DNA from: Endozoicomonas sp965232255
Lineage (GTDB): Bacteria; Pseudomonadota; Gammaproteobacteria; Pseudomonadales; Endozoicomonadaceae
Assembly: GCA_965232255.1 (NCBI GenBank)
Contig: OZ246962.1
Coordinates: forward strand, 310,001-374,000
Length of the DNA: 64,000 bases
Reading direction: 5' to 3'
A model generated the notes under the pieces. The model did no database searches and was not told the DNA's origin. It saw nothing but the letters and a program-made list of their open reading frames with translations. The position numbers were made by a program, and so were the translations under genes. Positions 42,957-51,109 of this stretch are shown one piece after another (the first letter of the stretch is position 1; each line of letters starts with the position of its first letter).

Positions 42957-43967
42957 TCAATGCAGACAACACTTTTTGAATTTTTTCCCACTGCCGCAAG
43001 GACAGGCATCATTGCGGCCAACGCCGACAGCATCAGAATTAAACGACAACAATCGTTCGTTATTCACTTTTGGTGCGGTCTGATTGATGACCAGATTCTC
43101 CATGGTGGTCAGGAGTTCGTTGCTGGCACCGGAATAACAACTCAACTGCCCCAGTGCCTTGACCGCGTCGTCAAGGTAACAGTAAAACTCCCCTTCCTGT
43201 TTTTGCACTGACCTTTTGATTACCTCGGGGTCAAGGCCGCAACGCAGGGATAACTCTTCCAGAGTGATGTAATACGTGTCAGCCAACTCTCTGTCGTAAA
43301 TATCAGTCAATGCCGCCATGAACGGTTCTGGATCAGTGTTATAACAAGCCTGGACCCAGGCATTCCAGACCTGATTTTTCTCCTGCTCAAGACCACCCTG
43401 ATAAAGCTGATGCAAATATGCCTGCAACGGTTCCAGTTCAAGATCACCCTGATAAAGCTGATGCAAATATGCCTGCAACGGTTCCAGTTCAAGATCACCC
43501 TGATGGTAACGCACCACCAGCGCACCCAGGGCAGCATCGCGCACATATTCGTCAATAGCGGGATTTTCGATAATGGCCTGCAATGGCGTGATATCGCCCG
43601 GGCAAAGAGTAGCCAGAATCTGGCTCAACTGGTCGCACACCACTTCATCAAAATCATCACCAATGGCGATATTCTCAGCCGAACTCATGGAGCTGAACAG
43701 GTCAAGCACTACCGGCCACGCGCTGGGCTCACGAAACTCAGTCAATAGAAAAAGCGCATGCAGAGCCAAGCGGCTCTGTGCTGGTGAGTTGCTGCCTTTG
43801 CTACGGATTTGCATGGCCGCCAGCGCTGCAAGCAGCATGGGTGTCAGCGTTTCACGCTGAGTAACAGCCTCTCGCAGTGCGGCCAATGGCAACTGATCAG
43901 AAACTACAGACAAACTCTTTTTCAGGTGAGCAACGCTATCAGGGGGGTTATTTGTGACAATGGACAT
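42957..43967 (-). CDS. DUF1186-like protein with C-terminal SEC-C zinc motif
   Basis: 336 residues. The body is helical and repeat-like and resembles DUF1186 proteins (LALHALFLLTEFREPSAWPVVLDLF; VRDAALGALVVRYHQG). The C-terminus is a SEC-C motif, GRNDACPCGSGKKFKKCC, a zinc-binding element also found at the end of SecA. A 17-residue segment, YQGDLELEPLQAYLHQL, occurs twice in tandem near residues 172-205 owing to a perfect 51-bp duplication. A role is not known. Confidence 0.82.
   Translation of the reverse strand: MSIVTNNPPDSVAHLKKSLSVVSDQLPLAALREAVTQRETLTPMLLAALAAMQIRSKGSNSPAQSRLALHALFLLTEFREPSAWPVVLDLFSSMSSAENIAIGDDFDEVVCDQLSQILATLCPGDITPLQAIIENPAIDEYVRDAALGALVVRYHQGDLELEPLQAYLHQLYQGDLELEPLQAYLHQLYQGGLEQEKNQVWNAWVQACYNTDPEPFMAALTDIYDRELADTYYITLEELSLRCGLDPEVIKRSVQKQEGEFYCYLDDAVKALGQLSCYSGASNELLTTMENLVINQTAPKVNNERLLSFNSDAVGVGRNDACPCGSGKKFKKCCLH
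43395..43496. repeat. Perfect 51-bp tandem duplication inside the SEC-C protein gene
   Basis: Two exact copies of a 51-bp unit (43395-43445 and 43446-43496), followed by the first 8 bases of a third. It is in frame and adds 17 residues. Identity without silent differences indicates a recent event or a slippage-prone tract. Confidence 0.93.
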
Positions 43968-44102
43968 GCGCAGTTAATCCAAAAATCTGTAAATTTGGCC
44001 GCTAGCATAGACGTTCCCCGTTTGCCGATACAACCTCGGACAAGACGAACGTGGCGGTGATTTCCAGATGACTGACGACAGTTTTCGCCTGATAATCCGC
44101 CC

Positions 44103-44780
44103 ATGAACGAGACTATCACTGCTATTGCACCTTTTATTATCCCTTGCTGCACAGCCCCACTAACCGAGCTGTACCGCGATGCTCACATCGTGGTGGTAAA
44201 TAAACCCGCTGGGCTGCTCAGCGTCCCCGGCAAGCCACCTAACGATCAGGACAGCGCCCAGTCGCGCCTAATGGCCAGCAACTCACAAACACGTGTCGTG
44301 CATCGTCTGGATATGTCCACATCCGGCCTGATGGTGTTTGCCCTGGATGCTGACAGCCACCGTGCCCTGAGTCGGCAGTTTCAGGATCGGATGGTCGGTA
44401 AGGAATATATTGCCGAAGTATGGGGAAAGCTGGCTCAGCCAGCTGGCAAGATAGAACTGCCATTGCGCTGCGACTGGCCCAACCGCCCTCGACAGATGGT
44501 TGACCATGAGTTGGGCAAGCCGTCACTGACACTGTATGAAACTGTGGCTAATCCAAGGGCAGAGTTTAGCCGCGTGCTGCTTAAACCAGTCACCGGTCGT
44601 TCGCACCAGCTACGGGTACACCTGGCAGCACTTGGTCACCCAATTTTGGGCTGTGAGTTTTACGCCCATCCACAAGCGCAACAAGCCAGCGAGCGATTGC
44701 ATCTGCATGCCACCAAGCTAAGCTTTAGCCACCCACTGACTAATAAACCAATGACGTTTACATCAGAAGCGCCGTTTTAA
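44103..44780 (+). CDS. rluA: Pseudouridine synthase RluA
   Basis: 225 residues. The catalytic Asp lies in VVHRLDMSTSGLMVFAL. Other family motifs: IVVVNKPAGLLSVPGK, KEYIAEVWG, LRCDWPNRPRQMVD and VTGRSHQLRVHLAALGHPILG. The last resembles E. coli RluA strongly, so the likely targets are U746 of 23S rRNA and U32 of some tRNAs. It stands alone between the SEC-C gene and fklB, divergent from the former. Confidence 0.92.
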   Translation: MNETITAIAPFIIPCCTAPLTELYRDAHIVVVNKPAGLLSVPGKPPNDQDSAQSRLMASNSQTRVVHRLDMSTSGLMVFALDADSHRALSRQFQDRMVGKEYIAEVWGKLAQPAGKIELPLRCDWPNRPRQMVDHELGKPSLTLYETVANPRAEFSRVLLKPVTGRSHQLRVHLAALGHPILGCEFYAHPQAQQASERLHLHATKLSFSHPLTNKPMTFTSEAPF

Positions 44781-44817
44781 ACGACGCATGGACACACGGG
44801 AAAAACGTCAGGAGACG

Positions 44818-45438
44818 TCAGGAAACGATATCCAGTAGCTCAACTTCAAAGATCAACGCCGTGTAAGGACCAATAGCGCCACCAGCACCGCGCTCACCGT
44901 AAGCAAGTTGATAAGGAATAAACAGCTTCCACTTGGCGCCTACCTTCATCATCTGCAACGCTTCAGTCCAACCGGCAATAACGCCAGAAACTGGAAACTC
45001 TGCTGGCTGGCCGCGCTCAACGGAACTGTCAAACACAGTGCCATCGATCAACGTGCCGTGGTAGTGAGTCCGTACGGTGCTGTTACGGGTTGGCTGCTCG
45101 CCGGTACCCTCGGTAATGATTTCATATTGCAGACCGGAATCCGTCACATGGACGCCTTCACGCTTGGTGTTTTCTGCCAGAAACTGCTCGCCTTCAGCCG
45201 CAAGCACTTTTCCTTTTTCAGCCTCTTCAGCCTGCATACGCTGATGCATTTCAGTGAAGGCAGCATTTAGTTCTTCGTGGGCAACGGCGCTGTCAGCGCC
45301 GTTAAGGGCATCGGCCAGACCGGCAAGTACTGCATCAATGGAAAGACCGGCAATGGGACTGGAAGCTAGCTGGTCACCCATCTGACGGCCAATGCCGTAG
45401 CTGACCCGCTCTTCCATGGTTTTGTAGATATCAGACAT
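44818..45438 (-). CDS. fklB: FKBP-type peptidyl-prolyl isomerase FklB (FKBP22)
   Basis: 206 residues, the same length as E. coli FklB. An N-terminal helical dimerisation domain (MSDIYKTMEERVSYGIGRQM to about residue 90) is linked by a long helix to the FKBP domain with VRTHYHGTLIDGTVFDSSVE, GWTEALQMMKVGAKWKLFIP and LAYGERGAGGAIGP. No signal peptide, so cytoplasmic. It catalyses cis-trans isomerisation of prolyl bonds. It converges with rluA. Confidence 0.93.
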   Translation of the reverse strand: MSDIYKTMEERVSYGIGRQMGDQLASSPIAGLSIDAVLAGLADALNGADSAVAHEELNAAFTEMHQRMQAEEAEKGKVLAAEGEQFLAENTKREGVHVTDSGLQYEIITEGTGEQPTRNSTVRTHYHGTLIDGTVFDSSVERGQPAEFPVSGVIAGWTEALQMMKVGAKWKLFIPYQLAYGERGAGGAIGPYTALIFEVELLDIVS

Positions 45439-45813
45439 TAATGATCAACTTTTGAATGAAATGAATTCCCGAGTATAACACGATTGACCAGACAGAAGTC
45501 CGGCCATCAGCCATACGTCGTACGCTTATACTGTGTGCCCTCACTGCAGTCTACCAAATGCCAGCGACGAGCTGTGCCCATGCTCGGGACAGTAAATTTT
45601 CCTTCCCCCAAGTGAACCATTGTATTGCCCAGTGCGTAGATTTCCCTCGGTATTGTATTGTCGCACAGCTTTGCTCATCCATGGCGAAGCTCTGTTAGAG
45701 AATCTCTGCTGGAATAGCATTTTGAGCAAACAACAAGCAATGCAAACGTACAGCTTATTGCAAAAACTTTTTGCAGCGAATAGCAGTGAATAAAAGCAAC
45801 AGGGAGCCTACCC
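45439..45813. other. 375-bp intergenic region with a perfect palindrome
   Basis: No convincing gene. A 17-bp perfect palindrome TGCAAAAACTTTTTGCA lies at 45759-45775, 38 bases before the start of the FAD oxidoreductase gene; it may be an operator or a hairpin. The region must also hold the divergent fklB promoter. Confidence 0.5.
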
Positions 45814-47298
45814 TTGTCGTCTAAAGGAATGAATATTGCCGTAGTCGGTGCTGGTATCAGCGGCCTCTCATGTGCATGGCTACTTTCCAGGCAACATGCT
45901 GTTACCCTTTTTGAGAAAGATGACCGCTTTGGCGGCCACAGCCACACAGTAAGCGTGGGTGATGATCAATTGACCCCCGTGGATACTGGCTTTATCGTTT
46001 TCAATGAACGGACGTATCCAAACCTGGTCGCTTTTTTTCAGTACCTTGAGGTGCCCTTTGTTCCCACGGATATGTCCTTTGCCGTATCGCTTGATAACGG
46101 TGCAACAAAGTACTCCGGCACTGATTTATCAGGTCTGTTTGTCCAAAAAAGCAACCTGTTCCGTCCTGGCTATTGGCTGATGCTGGCCGACATCTTGCGC
46201 TTTTATCGCAACAGTGCCAAATGGCTGGGCAGCCTGGAAAAACGCCAGCACTACGGACGAGGCGAGCCTGACACAGCGCCGGTTGGCAATGGCAAAACAA
46301 ACCCAGAACACAATGAAAGACAACGGTCAACTATTGATGCCTCGCTGACTCTCGGCCAACTGCTGCACCGCGAACACTTCGGCCAGCGCTTTATTCACGA
46401 CCACCTGATTCCCATGGGCGCTGCTATCTGGTCAACCCCCGCGGAGAAAATACTTGACTATCCGGCCCTTGCATTCCTGCGCTTTTGCGCCAACCACGGT
46501 TTATTGCAGTTATCTGATCGCCCCCAGTGGCAGACGGTAAAAGGCGGTAGTCGTGAATACGTGCAGCGGATCATCGCACAGCTGGGGGATGGTGCCCTGA
46601 CCAATCGCTGTATCCGCAAGGTCAAACGTTTTGCCAACCACGTACAGCTAACCGATTTCCAGGGCAAAGAGTGGCAATTTGACCAGGTAGTGATGGCTTG
46701 TCATGCCGATACAGCTCTTAGCCTGCTGGCAGAACCGGACGAATTTGAGCAGTACCTGCTCGGTGCCTTCACCTTTCAGCGCAACCGCGCTGTGCTGCAC
46801 AGCGATGAACGACTGATGCCGCAAAACAAAAAAGCCTGGGCCAGCTGGAACTACCTCGGCTCCCGACACTCCGGCAACAATGGATCTGGCCCGGCGGTCA
46901 CCTATTGGATGAACAACCTGCAACATCTGGAAGGACAGCCACTATTTGTCACACTCAATCCAGGGCACGAACCGACCACCGGGCTGATTCACGGCTGTTA
47001 CCTTTACGATCACCCGGTATTTAACTGCGCCGCCCTGGAGGCGCAAGAGCAAATCTGGGCGCTGCAGGGTCGCAACCGCACCTGGTATTGCGGTGCCTGG
47101 ATGGGTTATGGCTTCCATGAAGACGGTTTGCAGTCGGGCCTGGCGGTAGCGGAGAGCTTAGGCGGCATTCGTCGTCCGTGGCAAGTTACGGGAGAAAACA
47201 ACCGGCTTTTTTTACCCGATCTGTTTGGGCTGGGGCCTGTCTCGCCCTCACGTACCCAGCATTCCCAACATGCCCAAACTGCCAGCCCGGAGCCATAA
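45814..47298 (+). CDS. NAD(P)/FAD-dependent oxidoreductase of a fatty-acid modification operon
   Basis: 494 residues. The FAD-binding beta-alpha-beta motif is MNIAVVGAGISGLSCAWLL, followed by VTLFEKDDRFGGHSHTV and, at the end, WYCGAWMGYGFHEDGLQSGL. Such proteins are encoded with DUF1365 and cyclopropane synthase genes in many proteobacteria and probably act on membrane fatty acids; related genes take part in furan fatty acid synthesis in Rhodobacter. The TTG at 45814 is preferred as start because AGGGAG lies 7 bases upstream. The ATG at 45829 has AAAGG too close. The order here (FAD protein, DUF1365, Cfa) is the conserved one. Confidence 0.85.
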   Translation: MSSKGMNIAVVGAGISGLSCAWLLSRQHAVTLFEKDDRFGGHSHTVSVGDDQLTPVDTGFIVFNERTYPNLVAFFQYLEVPFVPTDMSFAVSLDNGATKYSGTDLSGLFVQKSNLFRPGYWLMLADILRFYRNSAKWLGSLEKRQHYGRGEPDTAPVGNGKTNPEHNERQRSTIDASLTLGQLLHREHFGQRFIHDHLIPMGAAIWSTPAEKILDYPALAFLRFCANHGLLQLSDRPQWQTVKGGSREYVQRIIAQLGDGALTNRCIRKVKRFANHVQLTDFQGKEWQFDQVVMACHADTALSLLAEPDEFEQYLLGAFTFQRNRAVLHSDERLMPQNKKAWASWNYLGSRHSGNNGSGPAVTYWMNNLQHLEGQPLFVTLNPGHEPTTGLIHGCYLYDHPVFNCAALEAQEQIWALQGRNRTWYCGAWMGYGFHEDGLQSGLAVAESLGGIRRPWQVTGENNRLFLPDLFGLGPVSPSRTQHSQHAQTASPEP

Positions 47299-47300
47299 GC

Positions 47301-48251
47301 ATGACGCCTTTAATCTGCTCCTCCTGTATTTATACAGGCATGCTGACGCACCACCGATTCAGGCCGAAAGTACATCGCTTTGCCTACCGCGTTGCGTCCT
47401 GGCTGCTGGACCTGGACGAGACAGAACAACTCGATAAACGACTAACGCTGTTTTCTTGCAACCGTTTTAACATTGTCTCTTTCCACCAGCATGACCATGG
47501 GGACGGCTCAGATACGCCACTGGTACAGCAGATTCGTCAGCTGCTGGGCCGCCACCATATCCCGGCGCCAGACAACGTCCGTCTGCTTTGCTACCCGCGG
47601 ATGTTTGGGTACACCTTTAATCCACTGGCCATTTACTTCTGCTTCAGGAAGCAACAGCTGATCGCACTGGTCTACGAAGTCAGCAACACCTTTGGCGAAA
47701 GACACTCTTATGTGGGTGCCGTCAACCCGCATGTACCAGACGATGTTATTGAACTGCAAAAGCCTGTGCCAGTGCGCCAGCAGGCTGATAAGGCGCTATA
47801 CGTCTCGCCCTTTTTCCCCATGGATTGTCACTACCACTTTTGCATCCGACCACCAGCTGAGAGCGTTACCCTGGGCATTGATCTGCACGACAGCAACGGC
47901 AAACTGTTTACCGCAGTGTTTAAAGGCCAGCAACAGCCCATCAGCGATCGCCAGATTCTGGGCCAGTCTCTGCTGTTACCGCTGCAAACACTGAAGGTGA
48001 TTATTGTCATTCACTGGCAGGCCCTGCGTCTGTGGCTTAAAGGTATCGCCATTTACCGGCATGTGCCCAGGGCGACCTTTTTCAGTCACAGTCCGGCTAG
48101 CAACCGCAAAACATGGCATGCTCACGAAGAGAAAAAACATGAATCCAACCAGCTCCACGCCAATGTCTGCCAAACCGCTCAGTACGGCCACCAAAAAAAT
48201 GATCGTCTGGCTGGAAAAACGACTGGCACCAGCCGGAGTCAGTGGGATTGA
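47301..48251 (+). CDS. DUF1365 family protein, with extended C-terminus
   Basis: 316 residues from the ATG at 47301 (GGAG 8 bases upstream, 2 bases after the previous stop). Recognisable DUF1365 segments: GMLTHHRFRPKVHRFAYRV, LLCYPRMFGYTFNPLAIYFC, YEVSNTFGERHSY, and the C-terminal VIHWQALRLWLKG. Family members I recall stop soon after that segment (about 250-260 residues). This one runs on for some 60 more, and its last 37 codons overlap the start of the cyclopropane synthase gene. That suggests stop loss or a frameshift. Molecular function unknown; presumed in membrane lipid modification. Confidence 0.82.
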   Translation: MTPLICSSCIYTGMLTHHRFRPKVHRFAYRVASWLLDLDETEQLDKRLTLFSCNRFNIVSFHQHDHGDGSDTPLVQQIRQLLGRHHIPAPDNVRLLCYPRMFGYTFNPLAIYFCFRKQQLIALVYEVSNTFGERHSYVGAVNPHVPDDVIELQKPVPVRQQADKALYVSPFFPMDCHYHFCIRPPAESVTLGIDLHDSNGKLFTAVFKGQQQPISDRQILGQSLLLPLQTLKVIIVIHWQALRLWLKGIAIYRHVPRATFFSHSPASNRKTWHAHEEKKHESNQLHANVCQTAQYGHQKNDRLAGKTTGTSRSQWD

Positions 48252-49374
48252 GCTGCATATAAACGACAATAAAAGTATGATGATCGGCCAGTTCCAAAGC
48301 GGCACACCCATCCCCTGTGTGCATATTCTCAATCCGCTGGCACTGCTACGCCGCAGCGGCTATGGTTTGCTGGGCTGGGCCGAGGCATACATCAATGGCG
48401 ACTGGAGCAGCCCTGACCTGAAAAGCCTGATCGACTGGGCAATGATCAACGAAGAGCCACTGCGAGAACTGCTGGCGCCCAACGGGTTCAGTAAGCTGAG
48501 CCGCTGGTTGTGGGCCCGCTTCAGAACCAACAGCCGTTCCGACAGCCAGCGCAATATCGCTGCCCACTACGACCTGGGCAACGACTTCTACCGCTGCTGG
48601 CTAGACCCGTCCATGACCTACTCCTGTGCCCGCTATTTTGATCAACACGAATCCCTGGAAACGGCTCAGGACAACAAATACCAGACGGTGATTAACTGGC
48701 TTACCCTGAGCGAAGGCCAGTCAATTCTGGAGATCGGTTGCGGCTGGGGCGGCTTTGCCCAAGCGCTGGGCCAGCATCACAATGGCAGCTATCGCGGCAT
48801 TACTCTGTCCAGAGAGCAACTGGCCTGGGTGCAGGCGCAACAGATGACGAACCCGCTGATGACTTACCATTTCAGTCTGACCGACTACCGCGATATCACC
48901 GGTACCTTCGACCATGTTGTCTCTATCGAGATGATTGAGGCGGTGGGCGAAAAGAACTGGCCGGTTTACTTCCAGAAAATTCACAACAGCCTCAAACCCG
49001 GTGGTTCGGCGGTAATCCAGGCCATTGTCATTGACGACCAGCGTTTTGCTCGCTACCGCCGTAGCGTCGATTTTATCCAGTACTACATCTTCCCAGGTGG
49101 GATGCTACCCTGCGACCGGATGATCAAAACCCATAGCAGCAACGCCGGACTGATCCTGACCAACAAGTTGGCCTTCGGCCTGGACTACGCTCGAACACTT
49201 GGGGTGTGGAAAAAACAGTTCCTGGGCGCGTGGCCTACCATTGAGAAGCTCGGTTTTGACCAGCGATTTAGACGACTGTGGCAGTTTTACCTGGATTACT
49301 GCACCACCGGCTTCCAGTTCAGACGTATTGATGTCTGTCTGTACCGACTGACCAAACCCTTGGGATCGCCGTGA
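48139..49374 (+). CDS. cfa: Cyclopropane-fatty-acyl-phospholipid synthase family methyltransferase
   Basis: 411 residues from the ATG at 48139. SAM-binding motif ILEIGCGWGGFAQALG; substrate domain motifs AAHYDLGNDFYRCWLDPSMTYSCARYF, GITLSREQLAWVQAQQ, VSIEMIEAVGEKNWPVYF, and FIQYYIFPGGMLP. It methylates or cyclopropanates double bonds of membrane phospholipid acyl chains. The reading frame is open back to 48004, but the ATG at 48139 with AAGAG upstream fits the family start. It overlaps DUF1365 by 113 bases. In operons with the FAD protein the product may be a branched or furan fatty acid rather than a cyclopropane. Confidence 0.9.
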   Translation: MNPTSSTPMSAKPLSTATKKMIVWLEKRLAPAGVSGIELHINDNKSMMIGQFQSGTPIPCVHILNPLALLRRSGYGLLGWAEAYINGDWSSPDLKSLIDWAMINEEPLRELLAPNGFSKLSRWLWARFRTNSRSDSQRNIAAHYDLGNDFYRCWLDPSMTYSCARYFDQHESLETAQDNKYQTVINWLTLSEGQSILEIGCGWGGFAQALGQHHNGSYRGITLSREQLAWVQAQQMTNPLMTYHFSLTDYRDITGTFDHVVSIEMIEAVGEKNWPVYFQKIHNSLKPGGSAVIQAIVIDDQRFARYRRSVDFIQYYIFPGGMLPCDRMIKTHSSNAGLILTNKLAFGLDYARTLGVWKKQFLGAWPTIEKLGFDQRFRRLWQFYLDYCTTGFQFRRIDVCLYRLTKPLGSP

Positions 49375-49499
49375 TAAGCCAAGCCATAACCTCAAGGCTT
49401 GGTGTTGGCAGGCGGTTCAAGGCTATTTTACGCTAGCTGCCCTACTCGTTGTATTTCTGGCTGGTACGAAAAACCCAATAATCGTCTATTGAACTTTGG

Positions 49500-49560
49500 C
49501 GGTAACAATATTGTCTTTGTCGGTAACAATATTGTCGATGTCACTTCAATAACTGAAGTG
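49500..49560. promoter_or_regulatory. Twin palindromic sites plus an inverted repeat upstream of a small gene
   Basis: CGGTAACAATATTGTC occurs twice (49500-49515 and 49521-49536), exactly 21 bp apart, that is two DNA turns. Each copy contains the perfect palindrome ACAATATTGT. A third element, CACTTCA/TGAAGTG with a 5-base spacer, lies at 49542-49560. The block ends 23 bases before the GTG at 49584. The layout suggests a dimeric repressor binding cooperatively; the regulator is unknown. Confidence 0.6.
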
Positions 49561-49583
49561 CATCCAACAAACGAGAAATCACC

Positions 49584-50006
49584 GTGCAAAGTATCCCTCG
49601 CGAGCTGGCGGCTACGGCGTTCGTGTTCGAATGCGAAGGCTGCGCCACCAATGATGAGCGTGGACTCTTGGTGGAAAGAGTCCAAGATGGCCACTCCCAG
49701 TTCTTTGTTGGCCGCTCCATTAACTCCATGCGCCCGGCTACGCCCAGCTTTATCTCCAGCAACATTTGTTATTTCACTAAAAAATTCCCGGGCCTGCGTT
49801 TTTACACCCGCCAGATTCCAGTAGCCACTCTGTTCAGCGTCCTTCCCGAAAATGCCGATCTGCCAAAACAGGCCAATGTTGATTTGCGGCGCATACTGAA
49901 TAGTCAGCCCATGGATTTTCCAGGTGCCGGACCTTGGAAGGAGGCGGTAGGGCAACATGCGCCAATCCAGCCTGCTGATCTGGACAGCCATGAGCAAAAA
50001 TCTTAG
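49584..50006 (+). CDS. Hypothetical protein, 140 residues
   Basis: Starts with GTG; GAGAAA lies about 8 bases upstream. It reads MQSIPRELAATAFVFECEGC and contains a two-Cys segment (ECEGCATND) and a hydrophilic C-terminus. I do not recognise a family. It is chosen over the overlapping minus-strand frame because of its palindromic upstream region and plausible start. It lies between cfa and the TPP riboswitch. Confidence 0.45.
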   Translation: MQSIPRELAATAFVFECEGCATNDERGLLVERVQDGHSQFFVGRSINSMRPATPSFISSNICYFTKKFPGLRFYTRQIPVATLFSVLPENADLPKQANVDLRRILNSQPMDFPGAGPWKEAVGQHAPIQPADLDSHEQKS

Positions 50007-50018
50007 ACTCAGCTCACT

Positions 50019-50103
50019 GTTGGTTGGGGTGTCCTGTTATACAGACAGGACTGAGAAAAACCCATAGAACCTGAACCAGATAATGCTGGCGTAGGAAACC
50101 GAC
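50019..50103 (+). promoter_or_regulatory. TPP (THI-box) riboswitch upstream of thiD
   Basis: The conserved TPP aptamer elements are present: GGGGTGTCCTG at the 5' side, CTGAGA in the pyrimidine-binding arm, ACCCATAGAACCTGAACCAG and the 3' TAATGCTGGCGTAGGAAAC. The closing stem P1 pairs GTTGGTT (50019-50025) with AACCGAC (50097-50103), with one G-T wobble. The 3' P1 strand can also pair with GTTGGTTT just downstream (hairpin 50096-50114), a possible switching structure. Thiamine pyrophosphate is expected to lower thiD expression. Confidence 0.93.
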
Positions 50104-50252
50104 GGGGTTGGTTTGTTTACTAAAAGGCATCTGTCTTATTACCTAACAACCAATGCGTTTCCTTCTTGCGCTGTACTGCCAGCCAGGGCAGGCAACGACC
50201 GCGCTCCTTTTTGCCAGCCCGGATGATGTACCCAATGGAGCACACCGAGCTT

Positions 50253-51074
50253 ATGTCTTCTACCCCCATCGCCCTGACTATTGCCGGCTCTGACAGTGGC
50301 GGTGGCGCCGGCGTCCAGGCTGACCTGAAAACGTTCTCAGCCCTTGGTGCTTACGGGTGCAGCGTTATTACCGCACTGACGGCGCAAAACACCCAGGGCG
50401 TGCAAGGAATATACGACATTCCCCCTACGTTTATCCGCCAGCAATTGGATTCGGTATTTACCGATCTGAACGTTACTGCTGCCAAGGTGGGCATGCTCAG
50501 CCAACCCGATGTTATTACCACCGTCGTACAAGCATTAAGCGATTACCCACTGAAGCATCTGGTGGTAGATCCGGTCATGGTGGCCACCAGTGGCGATGTG
50601 CTACTGCAACAGAGTGCCATTGATCAGCTACGCAAGACTTTGATCCCAAAAGCCACCCTCATCACCCCCAACCTGCCCGAAGCAGCGGTGCTGCTCGATT
50701 GCCCAAAGCCGGAATCCCTACCTGCCATGATCGCCATGGTGGAACCACTGCTTGCCTTGGGAGCTGGCGCCGTGCTGCTTAAAGGTGGCCACCTCACCTC
50801 ATCCAACGGCAAGGCAGTGGACCTGTTCCACGACGGCAAAACACTGCATTTGCTGGAATCCCAGTGGGTTGATACCCGCAATACCCACGGCACTGGTTGT
50901 ACACTGTCGTCTGCTGTCACTGCACTGCTGGCACGGGGTTATCCGCTCGCAGAAGCCGTTGAGCGAGCGAAAAAATACATTGCCGATGCCATAGCCCATG
51001 CAGATCAGCTGCACATTGGCTCCGGACACGGTCCAGTACATCATTTCTACCAGTACTGGCGACCCGATGTTTGA
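50253..51074 (+). CDS. thiD: Hydroxymethylpyrimidine/phosphomethylpyrimidine kinase ThiD
   Basis: 273 residues from the ATG at 50253. Ribokinase-like fold: ALTIAGSDSGGGAGVQADLKTFSALGAYG at the N-terminus, VVDPVMVATSGDVLL, TLITPNLPEAAVLL, and the catalytic anion-hole region DTRNTHGTGCTLSSAV. It phosphorylates HMP twice to HMP-PP for thiamine synthesis. Alternative in-frame ATGs at 50235 and GTG or ATG codons further up would add residues not seen in the family. Regulated by the TPP riboswitch about 150 bases upstream. No other thi genes are adjacent. Confidence 0.93.
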   Translation: MSSTPIALTIAGSDSGGGAGVQADLKTFSALGAYGCSVITALTAQNTQGVQGIYDIPPTFIRQQLDSVFTDLNVTAAKVGMLSQPDVITTVVQALSDYPLKHLVVDPVMVATSGDVLLQQSAIDQLRKTLIPKATLITPNLPEAAVLLDCPKPESLPAMIAMVEPLLALGAGAVLLKGGHLTSSNGKAVDLFHDGKTLHLLESQWVDTRNTHGTGCTLSSAVTALLARGYPLAEAVERAKKYIADAIAHADQLHIGSGHGPVHHFYQYWRPDV

Positions 51075-51109
51075 TAGGTATGTTCTCTGTCAGGTCATAT
51101 AAGGCCATG

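Noticed and set aside
49428..49997. A 189-codon minus-strand frame overlapping the 49584-50006 gene
   Set aside because: It would translate the palindromic operator-like repeats as low-quality repeated sequence and ends in intergenic DNA; the plus-strand frame has the better start context.
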